This document shows, in pieces, positions 1-8,749 of a stretch of DNA of 64,000 nt. Below the pieces are notes generated by a model. The model was not told the origin of the DNA, did not search any database, and saw nothing but the letters and a program-made list of their open reading frames with translations. The translations under genes and the position numbers were made by a program. The number at the start of each line of letters is the position of its first letter. Positions within the stretch are counted from its first letter, which is position 1. The stretch is from Aralia elata (taxonomy: Eukaryota; Streptophyta; Magnoliopsida; Apiales; Araliaceae): positions 20,769,506 to 20,833,505 of the forward strand of contig CM068379.1 in assembly GCA_034770075.1 (NCBI GenBank), read 5' to 3'.

Positions 1-60
1 CCCTACTTTTGCCTATTTAATTTTTCAATTACATTTATGTTATAGTGTCATACTAATATT

Positions 61-321
61 ATGTTTTTTAATGTACATTGTGATTTTATTGCAAACGTTA
101 TGTGGATTTACAGCCCTGAGAAAAAATTCCCAAAGAAAAAAATGGCATAGGCATTCAAGAGAATCCGACCTAAACAACAGAATGTTTTGGATTATGGAGT
201 CTACGTGATGAAGTACATTGACTACATTGTCCAAGGCATGTCTTTAGGGGAGGTCAACTGGTCCAAATAAGATGCCTCCTTGTTTAGGTATAAAATTGTC
301 CATGAATTGCGTAAGCATAGG
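61..321 (+). pseudogene. Ulp1-like (C48) cysteine protease C-terminal remnant
   Basis: In the frame of base 121, codons after a TAG at 148-150 read PKQQ, NVLDYGVYVMKYIDYIV, then a TAA at 268-270 and further sense codons (LFRYKIVHELRKHR) up to the copia insertion. This matches the end of the Ulp1/SUMO-protease catalytic domain, where a conserved Gln is followed by D-C-G-[VI]-[FY]-[VM]. The Cys nucleophile position here is Tyr (TAT at 193-195), so the domain could not cleave even without the stops. Plant Ulp1 domains of this type are often carried by MULE or CACTA transposons, so this is more likely transposon cargo than a host gene. The 5' part of the gene lies outside the window. The reading frame appears to resume after both retroelement insertions, at 5195-5238 and 8139-8148. 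Confidence 0.7.
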
Positions 322-644
322 AATTAAACCAGGAAAATAGAGAGAAACACAATAATTCTATTATTATATTCTCACACACAAAATTCTGTGTGTAGACATT
401 TACATTTATAGAGTTACATATTGTGAAGAATAATTACATAGAAAATCTAGGCAGAAATTATGGGATTACAACAACCTATAATTAAGTGATTACAACATGT
501 GATTTATAAAGGACTAAATCATGAGATTGCATGGTTGTCAAAGAAAGATATATGCTAATTATGGAATGTACTTCAATGGAGAATATCACAAGAAAATCTC
601 TGTATTCACATTGTTTTGATATGATTACTGAACATGGCTTAACA
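322..644 (-). repeat. Copia 3' LTR (sense orientation)
   Basis: This 323-bp repeat aligns end to end with 4868-5189. Its left edge follows the duplication ATAGG and its right edge is GGCTTAACA, the complement of the LTR start TGTTAAGCC. Differences from the partner are scattered base changes and small indels. Confidence 0.92.
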
Positions 645-657
645 CCCTCCCTCAAGC
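645..657 (-). other. Polypurine tract of the copia element
   Basis: In sense orientation a G-rich purine run (CTTGAGGGAGGG) ends exactly where the 3' LTR begins with TGTTAAG. This is the expected place for plus-strand priming. Confidence 0.8.
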
Positions 658-1143
658 CAAAGGGGTTCTTGGAACTACTTTGAGCTTGGGTCGGAAGAAG
701 TCATACCGCATGCTAGAGAGGCCCTTGGTGAAGATGTCGGCAAGGTTGTCATCGGTGGAAATAAAATGAACTTGAAACACCTTGTGAAAAATCATGTCAC
801 AAATAAAGTGAAAATCAATTTCAATATACTTTGTACGTGCATGAAATATTGGGTTTGAGGCTAAATAAATGGGATGGCCAATTTCTTTTAGAAGAGAATG
901 AAGCCATTTTAACTCCGCAGTAACATCCGCAAGCGCTTTATGTTCAGACTCGGTAGAAGAACAAGCCACCATTTTTTGCTTTTGGGAACCCCGTGAAATG
1001 AGATTATTTCCCAAGAATACTACAAAACCAGCGGTGGAACGACGGTCATCAGGACAGCCGACCCAATTCGCATCAAAGAACGCATGCAATATAGAAGTGG
1101 AATTCCGAGAAATTAGTAGACCATGGGATTTCGTATTTTGCAA
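652..1143 (-). pseudogene. Copia RNase H domain
   Basis: Hallmarks of the plant Ty1/copia RNase H appear in order: FFDANWVGCPDDRRSTAGF with the first acidic residue, STESEHKAL, KYIEIDFHF, and DNLADIFTKGL near the end. This is the C-terminal end of the polyprotein, just inside the 3' LTR. It is open for about 163 codons but is separated from the RT by a stop near 1144-1170. It removes the RNA strand of the RNA/DNA hybrid during reverse transcription. It is non-functional here because the polyprotein is broken upstream. Confidence 0.88.
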
Positions 1144-1170
1144 ATAACGAAGGATACGCTTAAAGGTTAT

Positions 1171-2499
1171 CTAGTGATCCTCGGTCGAAGCATGCATAAA
1201 CTGACAAACTTTATTTACTGTAAATGCTATATCCGGGCGAGTAAGACTTAAGTATTGAAGAGAGCCCACAAGTTGACGATATTTGGTGTGATCAGCAAAG
1301 GGTATACCACCATGTTTGGTCAATTTGATTGACGAAGAAACAGGTGTGGTGACGGGCTTTGAGGTACCCATATTTGCTTTGTTAAGCAAATTTTGAATGT
1401 ATTATTGTTGGGAGAGAATAACCCCAAAAGCATGCGGAATGACTTCAACACCGAGAAAGTAATTTAAATGCCCCAAATCTTTGAGGGAGAAAGCTTTGCC
1501 AAGTGTAGTTATTAGCTCGGTAATATGAAAAGAGGAGTTTCCTGTAATAAGAATGTCATCCACATAAATAAGAACAAAAAGATGAATATTGTTTGTATGA
1601 CAAATGAATAAGGAAGTATCATTTTTAGACTGAAGAAAATTTTGAGAGAGTAAAAATTGTGTCAATTTTTCAAACCACGCTCGGGGTGCTTGTTTGAGTC
1701 CGTAAAGTGATTTGTGCAACCGACAAACATGGTTTGGAAGCTCTCGATCAGTGAAACCGGGTGGTTGACTCACGTATACCTACTCGAAGAGAACACCATT
1801 TAAGAAAGCGTTGTTTACATCCAATTGGCGAATGAACTAACCACTAGAAATTGCAAAAGAGATAATAAGACGTACGGTAGTGGGCTGAATAACTAGACTG
1901 AATGTTTCATGGAAGTCGACTCCCTCTCTTTGGTGGTAGCCTTTTGCAACCAACCGCGCTTTATGGCGCTCAATAGTACCATCAACGCATCGTTTTAAAC
2001 AAAATATCCCCTTGCACCCTATGATATTCATGCCGGGTTTCTGAGGAACAAGAGACCATGTTTGATTTCTAATAAGGGCATTAAAATCATCCATCATAGC
2101 ATTGTTCCAGTCCTTATGTTTGTGAGCCTTAGTGTACGATGTTGGTTCAGAAACTGCAAGAGATGCTAAAGGTTGTGGTGACTTGTGACTACGAAGACGC
2201 ATGTGGTGTGTTCGGATAAGAGGTGGTGGTGGTGGTGGTGGTGTTAATAGTGAGGTGGTGGTTATGGAAAGGTTACCTAAAGATAGAGAAGTAGACCCGA
2301 ATGGGACTGAAATTATAGGTGGTGTAGGAGTATCAAGTGAAGTGCTGAGTAGAGGGGTGGACATGATAGGTGATGGCTGGGTAGAAGTGGAAGAGGAGTT
2401 TGGGGTGCTTGCAGTTGTTGGACTTGAAGAAGGGATGTGCATGTTAACTGGAATGTCTAAATTAGCGTGTGAAGGAGATAAATATGGGACATCTAGCAC
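1171..2499 (-). pseudogene. Copia reverse transcriptase, broken
   Basis: Three open stretches (1837-2499, 1402-1773, 1171-1389) together carry the RVT_2-type reverse transcriptase. The catalytic YVDD motif is at 1555-1566 within LIYVDDILITGN. Other landmarks are SLYGLKQAPRAWF upstream and SLQYLSLTRPDIAF downstream. The first stretch holds a Ser/Thr/Pro-rich linker with a run of prolines (about 2200-2499), then HKARLVAKGYHQREGVDF, the usual RT entry. Stops or shifts at about 1390-1401 and 1774-1836 split it. The glycine-rich open frame on the opposite strand of the linker is a shadow. Confidence 0.88.
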
Positions 2500-2514
2500 G
2501 GTTGGTGAAGCTGC

Positions 2515-3257
2515 CTAATGTATAGCAGTAGTGTGAGAGGACTGCAGGGGCGGTGGACGAGCAAGAATCGACGGACCCATGAATGGATAAACAAACTCCT
2601 CAAACCGAACATGCCGAGCAATGTAAATTTTATTAGTGCGGGCATCTAGACACTTGTAACCATGATGAGATGAACTATACCCAAGAAAAACACACGGAGT
2701 GGACCGAAACTCCATTTTACTTTTGTTATAAGGACGCAAAAAAGGGAAGCATAAACAGCCAAAAGTTTTCAAAAACAAGTAATTTAGAACACGCTTATAT
2801 AATTTTTGAAAAGGGGACAAGTTTTCATTGCTCAGGGATGGTAACAGATTAATTAAATAAGTTGTCGTTTCAAAAGCATCATCCCAAAACGCACCTGGAA
2901 CAGAAGAGTGAGCTAAAAGGGATAAACCCGTTTCAACAACATGATGATGTTTCCGTTCAACAAGGCCATTTTAGGTTGATGTGTAAGGGCAAGAAATGCG
3001 ATGTTATATGCCTTGTGCTTGAAACCATGGTTTGAGTGTTTTAAATTCAGTTCCACCATCAGATTGAAATTCTTTAATTTTTGTTTGAAATTATCTTTTA
3101 ACAAGTGTTTGGAATTCAGGAAATTTGGAATGAACTTCACTTTTATTTTTAATAAAATAACACCAAGTAAATCGAGTATGAGAGTCAATAAATAAAAGCA
3201 TAAAATGATATCCATTAATTGAAGGTTGTGGGGAAGGACCCTAAACATCATTGACAA
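2515..3257 (-). pseudogene. Copia integrase core and C-terminal region, broken
   Basis: The distal part (2515-2820) has the conserved copia stretch KTFGCLCFP, then PCVFLGYSSSHHGYKC. The core at about 2940-3070 reads SDGGTEF, which contains the second catalytic Asp, and later NGLVERKHHH, which contains the catalytic Glu. Two in-frame stops lie between them. The track shifts frame within this segment, so no single ORF covers the core. It would have inserted the cDNA into the genome. Confidence 0.8.
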
Positions 3258-3966
3258 CTAAATCCAAAGGAGAAAAATACTTGGTTCTTGATAAAGGAAG
3301 AGTGAGGCGTGAAACCTTGCCCATGTAACAAGAAGAAAAAGGAAAAATCCTAGAACTATGTTGATCACAATGAAACTTAGTGAATTTCAAAACATGCTGT
3401 AAAACACGAGTGTACGGGTATCCTAGCCGGCGATGCCATCCTTCAATTGTTGTACGCTCAGAGAGAAAAGCAATTGGGGAAGCAGATGGTAAGATTGACA
3501 ACGAATAGAGACCATCCTTAGTTGGTCCTTGGAGGAGTGTGCTCCGTGTGAGTCGGTCCTTAACAAAAAAATAATCTGGGTGAAACTCAAAAAATACATT
3601 ATTATCTTTAGTAAACTTTTGAACAGATAATAAACATTTGGTAATTTGAGGAACATGCAAAATATTTTCGAGTGCAAGATTTTTTTGAGGAGTATGAATG
3701 ACACTAGACCCAGTATGAAGAATATCTAAACCTGCACTATTGTCGACATGTAAACGATCTGAACCAGAATAATTATCAATTGAGTGGAGTCCGACGATGT
3801 CTGGTGTTACATGAAAAGTAGCCCTAGTATCAGGCAGCCATTGAGACGGTGCTAGGGAAGGTGCCGAAGTTGCTACATAGGGCTGGGGATATAAGGCAAC
3901 ATTTGCACTAGGAGGTGACATAAGAGCGGAAGAACGAGGATCAGGAGAGAACCACGATAGTAGCAA
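3241..3966 (-). pseudogene. Copia protease and GAG-pre-integrase region
   Basis: The retropepsin-like active-site region at about 3802-3843 reads WLPDTRATFHVT. Copia elements normally have D-[ST]-G-A, and here the glycine is Arg, which should abolish activity. It is followed by the pre-integrase segment with WHRRLGYP (normally WHRRLGHP) near 3410-3450, where a zinc-binding His also appears lost. About 241 codons are open. Confidence 0.82.
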
Positions 3967-4851
3967 ATGCCTGCATGATGATTAATACCATGACAGATAT
4001 AACAACGAATCAGACTACCATTATTAGATTGCTCATAGGAGACAAAATTTAAGCCGCAATTGTTATTACTAAAACGACTACGATTACCACGATTACCTCG
4101 TTGCTGATTGAAATGGGCAAATCTAGTGGAGGAGTTTTGTGATGGACTTACACGGGAGAGATTGGCAATAGGATTAAGAGTGAGGGAAGTTATGGATGTG
4201 CCATTGAGAAAATCATGACTACGAAGAAGACCAAGCAGTTCGAAATACGGCGGTGGTTCTGCCCTTGCAATAAGGGTTGCCACAAGATCTTTGTATTCAC
4301 GATGGAGACCACGAAACACATGAATATTGAAATAATCAGTACTTAGAGGACGCCCTGTTGCAGCAAGTTCGTCGGAAGTCACCTTGAGATGCTGGAGAAA
4401 AGATTCAACCTGTTCATCAGGTTTTTGCCTCTCTTGAAGAGTCATATGAAGGTGCAAAATTCTGGTGGTGGAGGAAGCAACAAAAGCTTTTTCGAGTGCA
4501 TGCCAGATTTCAGACGAAGTGGAGAAACTCATAATGTGAGGAACAATTTCTTCACTTAGAGAGGAAATAAGAAGACTAGAGATAATGTTGTCTTGTCTTG
4601 TCCAAGCAAGAGCTTCAGGATTTGGCATAGTTTTGGCAGAGTTGGGAATAAGAATAATTGACAATGGGCGAGGAAAGGAGCCATCGTATATCTTGGCCGC
4701 GAAGATAAGGGAGGAGCTGAACATGCCATAAGAGATAATTGGTACGAGTGAGTTTGATTGAAAGATAATGGTGAGCTTGGCCAAGGGAAATGGAAGGTTG
4801 GGGGTTAGTGTTGGGTGTAATAAGAAGAGCATTAGATGAGGAAGTATCCAT
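3960..4851 (-). pseudogene. Copia gag, frameshifted
   Basis: The start codon at 4851-4849 lies only three bases after the primer site, in a favourable CCACCATGG context. The first 78 codons contain LTRTNYLLW, typical of UBN2-type copia gag. The reading then shifts into another frame that carries the gag body (SLSEEIVPHI, FRGLHREYKDL) and a CX2CX4HX4C zinc knuckle (CYICHGINHHAGIC, about 3966-4008). The knuckle binds RNA in the particle. At least one frameshift near 4690-4720 breaks it. Confidence 0.85.
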
Positions 4852-4854
4852 GGT

Positions 4855-4867
4855 GGCTTTGATACCA
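4855..4867 (-). other. Primer binding site (initiator Met tRNA), copia
   Basis: Sense sequence TGGTATCAAAGCC directly follows the 5' LTR. It matches the 3' end complement of plant initiator-Met tRNA (TGGTATCAGAGC) with one difference. Confidence 0.88.
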
Positions 4868-5189
4868 AATTAAACCCAGAAAATAGAGGCAAACACAATA
4901 ATTGCATTGTTATATTCTCGCACATAAAATTCTGTATGTAGACATTTACATTTATAGAGTTACATATTGTGAAGAATAATTACATAGAAAATTTAGGCAG
5001 AAATTATGGGATTACAACAACCTATAATTAAGTGATTACAACATGTGATTTACAAAAGATTGAAATCATGAGATTGCATGGTTGTCAAAGAAAGAGACCT
5101 GCTAATTATGGAATGTACTTCAATGGATAATATCATAAGAATCTCTGTATTCATATTGTTTTGAGATGATTACTGAACATGGCTTAACA
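4868..5189 (-). repeat. Copia 5' LTR (sense orientation)
   Basis: This 322-bp copy pairs with 322-644. It is bounded by the primer site on one side and the ATAGG duplication (5190-5194) on the other. Confidence 0.92.
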
Positions 5190-5238
5190 ATAGGGCTAGA
5201 GATATGAATTTTACACTTATGACTACTAGAGTTACATA
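5190..5238 (+). other. Target DNA between two insertions (Ulp1 tail)
   Basis: This is the second copy of ATAGG plus 44 bp of the interrupted Ulp1-like gene. Read from the frame left of the copia element it is open (ARDMNFTLMTTRVTY). It meets the solo LTR at 5239, and a stop follows at 8146-8148 once that insertion is skipped. Confidence 0.5.
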
Positions 5239-6184
5239 TGTAATATCCCAAATATTTCAAATTTGATCTGACAAGATCTAATAAAGGTTCTCAATTTAAA
5301 ACCTAAGAATGATTGCTCAAGTATACGTTGAGCTATCTGAAAGATAAAAAAATAATTCGTAGATACGATCGTATACGATTAGAGGTTAGATCTATAACCT
5401 AAGTTATCTGTTATATGAATAAATAAGCTTGAATTAAGCTTCAAATGTGTTATATGATTTTTGTTATGTGTAAGATTTTGTGTTTTGGTTTAAGTAGTTA
5501 ACCTTAACACTTATTAAAATCAAAAAGTTAATTTAAGGCTAAAACATATATTGGGAAAAAAGTTAAAACCTAAATCCTAAGGGTTAAAACCTTAAAATCA
5601 GATATGCCCGTGAAATCCGTCTTGTATCATTTTGGGACTTTTCACATTACACGAAATAGTGTTTATATGAGTCATAGAACCCAGGGAGCCAATAAAAATT
5701 TTCGAGAAAAAGACAAAAAAACACGATTTTCGAAAATACGCTTTTCGTCTTTTTGATCAGTTCTTTTCGTCGTTTCGACTTATTATATTTCACGACATAA
5801 TAATTATACGTGGCTTAGAGACCAATGAACCAATAATATTTTTCCTATGAAAAAGATAAAAAAACACTATTCATTCGGGAACTGTCTTCCGAATTTTAAA
5901 ATTTCAGATTTCTAAATAGCGTTTTTATGGACAATTGATATATTTTCACAAATACGAATATGGAACGAATATGGAATGAATACGGAAAGAATACGAAGAA
6001 TATTAAGTATAATGTATAATATAATACGAGAATTATAGTGAAGATTATGCGAGATTGATGCAAGATTAATACGAGTAGAATACGAATATTATACGATGTA
6101 TTATATAATATATTAAGTATAAATACTTAATATATTATACTAATTTACTAAATAGTTGAAATCAAACTTGTTTGTAACTGGGAA

Positions 6185-6363
6185 TCCAAGTGAATTGCTT
6201 TCGACCAATCACGATCAAGTATGGTTATCCATGTGAAATGGTTTAGACCAATCAGAGCTGAGCTAGACAATACCAAGTTAGTATAACTAAACTAGGGAAA
6301 GAAAACCAAGTTAGACTAATTAAGTAGTAACTCAATCCAAGTGAATTGTTTTCGACCAATCGT
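6185..6363 (+). promoter_or_regulatory. Repeated CCAAT modules upstream of the LTR TATA box
   Basis: A module of the form ATCC.AGTGAATTG.TTTCGACCAATC occurs at about 6184 and 6333, with a diverged copy (ATCCATGTGAAATGG...GACCAATC) near 6226. Each copy contains CCAAT, roughly 150-320 bp upstream of the TATA box. The spacing suggests an enhancer-like U3; function is inferred only. Confidence 0.45.
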
Positions 6364-6508
6364 AGCGAATGCTGATGTAAGCATGATGTGGCATGACATA
6401 AGGCTCTAAGAAGCACAAAGATGATGTCATCATGATGTCTTGATGATGTTGCTTGGTGAAAGATATTTTAAGGCCTAAAAGACTATTTTACCCCCACTTT
6501 GCAAGGCC

Positions 6509-6517
6509 TATAAATAG
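6509..6517 (+). promoter_or_regulatory. TATA box of the solo LTR
   Basis: TATAAATAG within GGCCTATAAATAGCAACC is a strong plant TATA context. Transcription would start near 6540, making the first ~1.3 kb U3 and the rest R-U5. Confidence 0.6.
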
Positions 6518-6546
6518 CAACCTCCATCCTTCATTATTTGCATTAG

Positions 6547-6895
6547 TTATAATGCCCGATTTATTTTAAACATAGTAAACGAATATTCATTTTACAAGCA
6601 ATTATAATGCTTAATTTATTTTAAATATAGTTGATGAATATTCATTTTATAAGCAGTTATAATGTTGAAATTATTTCATGTATAGTAAAAGGAGTTTTAT
6701 TTATAAGCGGTTATAATACCCGAAATAAAAATTTAAAAGAGTTATTCGTTAAACGTTTAACTGGTTATTCATTTTATAAGCAGTTATAATGTTGAAATTA
6801 TTTCATGTATAGTAAAAGGAGTTTTATTTATAAGCGGTTATAATACCCGAAATAAAAATTTAAAAGAGTTATTCGTTAAACGTTTAACTGGTTAT
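6547..6895 (+). repeat. Nested tandem repeats just after the presumed start site
   Basis: Degenerate units of about 55 bp, each starting near TTATAAT (about 6549, 6604, 6658, 6709), are followed by an exact-looking 127-bp duplication. For example, the C at 6643 corresponds to 6770, and AATGTTGAAA at 6661 corresponds to 6788. The second copy ends at 6895. Confidence 0.8.
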
Positions 6896-8148
6896 GTACT
6901 CCGATAATCGTGTAGGATTTACGACGAACATTTAGACGTTATATTAACTGTAAAAGATATACGAGGCAAGTATTTTAACTCTTATGTGTTATTTTTATAA
7001 GTTATATATGTAGTTTATACGCTTTATGTGACAATGTGATATAAACTGTTGAATGAAAAGTTATTTATAATATCAAATTAATATATGTGATATGTCAAGG
7101 CATGTTAAAGTTTATAAGAAAGCATAAATTGTTTATGTGTTATTAGTTAGACTTGCTGAGTCGTAGTGCTCATTCTTGCGAATAAAACTTTATTTGCAGT
7201 TAAGAGAGAATGATAAGAAGATCATGAACGTAAAGAAGAAGCGTAGACTAGGTTTTATGTTTTAATTACTTGTATTTGTATTTAGTTATAATGACTGTTG
7301 TAATACGAACAAGAAAACCTTGTAATCGAAGATTATATTAATAACACTATGTTATTATTATCAGAATGTTATTATGTCTTTACTTTGATATAACTTAGAA
7401 TTGTTAAAGAACTATAAATCTAAGTTAGGGTATTGGTAATATGGACTGATCATGTTATGCCGATACTCTGAACTTCAGATAAATAGTAAAATATTAATAC
7501 AATGTTGATAAAGAACTATAAATCTGAATGAGGATATTGAATAACATTACGAGTACTGTAAGACCAGAGATCTAGTATCGATGAAGAAACCAAATTCATC
7601 GCAAGGCTCCTCTATTTCAAGTACAAGTGTGTTATTAATATTGTAAAATTCAGATAAATAAGAATATATCGATGTGAAGAGATATATCTATAAGGATATA
7701 TGTCTAAGTGAGGGTATTGAATGATACTGGAAGTTCTGTAAGTACTGAGGTTAAACTAATGAGCGCCGGTAAGATGCCAAAATTATTGGAATGCGCCCCT
7801 CTGTTGCCAAGAACAATCTTTGTTATTAATACTGTGAAACTCGGACATGTAAAATTATAGAATGTCTGAATCTTAAGTTTAAAATTTAGCATATATATAT
7901 ATATAGTGTTATCCATATATACGAATGAACTACAAGTTGATACTTGTAGAATGAATGAGATCGAGATCAAGTTAAGATCTAGGGATGAAGTTAAGGAAAT
8001 TTATTTTTTTATAGTCTGTGATAGACTAATTCAACCAATATGATTATGTGATCATTGGTTAAGTTACAAAAGAAGTACGAGATATGTTGAACCCTTAATC
8101 GGGCGGCGATCGTCTGAATTCGGGTGCGTTACAACACATGTATCTTAA

Positions 8149-8374
8149 TTTGTACATTGTATACATACAATTAATTTTATGTTGTATATAAAATTGGATT
8201 TATACTTTGTGAGCAGAATTTTGAAGGTGTTGCTTTTGTTTGTAATATGACATTTAGAGTTTGTGAATATTCTTCATTGTAGTTGTTGCTATTGGTTGTG
8301 ATATGACATTTACAATTTAAAAGCATATAGGGGAACTACCTAAATCCATACAGGGAAGTTTTTTTTTTTAAAAA
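8149..8374. other. Non-coding spacer, no feature recognised
   Basis: AT-rich sequence between the solo LTR and a tandem repeat. It may be the interior of a MULE that carried the Ulp1-like gene. I see no gene. Confidence 0.4.
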
Positions 8375-8380
8375 TAAGTA

Positions 8381-8601
8381 TTCGCATTTTAATACTGTGG
8401 AGCCTGGAAGGACCATATAGGGACTTAAATAAATCACTTTTGGCATCCACAGTATTAAACTGCGGAGCCTAGAAGGACCATACAGGGAAATTAAAAAAAA
8501 ATAGGCATCCACAGTTTAATACTACGGAGCCTGGAAAACTAAAAAAAAATATCTGGCATCCACAGTATAAAACTGCGGAGTCTGAAAAACTTAAATAAAC
8601 A
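8381..8601 (+). repeat. Four-unit tandem repeat with dyad cores
   Basis: Units of about 47-63 bp begin near 8381, 8441, 8504 and 8555. Each contains a core like GGCATCCACAGTATTAAACT, then GCGGAGCC and a purine-rich tail. CAGT and ACTG arms in the core make a short dyad. Such repeats are common in subterminal non-coding parts of MULE-type transposons, which fits the transposase remnant next door. Confidence 0.7.
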
Positions 8602-8606
8602 TGAAT

Positions 8607-8620
8607 TCTACGATCGTAGA
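8607..8620. other. 14-bp perfect palindrome TCTACGATCGTAGA
   Basis: The sequence equals its own reverse complement. It is a head-to-head pair of the TCGTAGA motif that is dispersed through the element complex at 16173-59414, but it lies outside that complex. Confidence 0.7.
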
Positions 8621-8749
8621 GCTAAGTGAACCTACGAAATAAAAAAATACCAACTTGATCACAACATGATTTTATAAAAATGTAGTTACATACAGACAAA
8701 ACATGAATTTGAAGATTTTAGTAATAAAATATTATTGAGAGAAATGAAA

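Larger units (their letters stand above)
317..5194 (-). mobile_element. Ty1/copia retrotransposon, complete but decayed
   Basis: Two LTRs (322-644 and 4868-5189) enclose gag, protease, integrase, RT and RNase H in copia order, read on the minus strand. The 5-bp target duplication ATAGG is intact at 317-321 and 5190-5194. A primer site for initiator-Met tRNA adjoins the right-hand LTR and a purine-rich tract adjoins the left-hand LTR. In sense orientation the LTRs begin TGTTAAG but end TTTAATT, not the usual CA. The two LTRs differ at many positions and every ORF is interrupted, so the insertion is fairly old. The target was the tail of the Ulp1-like gene. Confidence 0.93.
5239..8133 (+). mobile_element. 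Solo LTR of a gypsy (Tekay-like) retrotransposon
   Basis: The block starts TGTAATATCCC and ends GCGTTACA, the terminal style of plant Tekay/Del LTRs. It is flanked by ACATA (5234-5238) and ACACA (8134-8138), a 5-bp duplication with one difference. There is no internal region, so recombination between two LTRs probably left one. The TATA box at 6509 gives plus orientation. At 2895 bp the length suits this clade. I see no coding capacity; short ORFs here look accidental. It interrupts the last codons of the Ulp1-like gene. Confidence 0.78.

Noticed and set aside
2201..2518. Glycine-rich ORF on the plus strand
   Set aside because: It is the complement of the Ser/Thr/Pro linker of the copia polyprotein on the minus strand.
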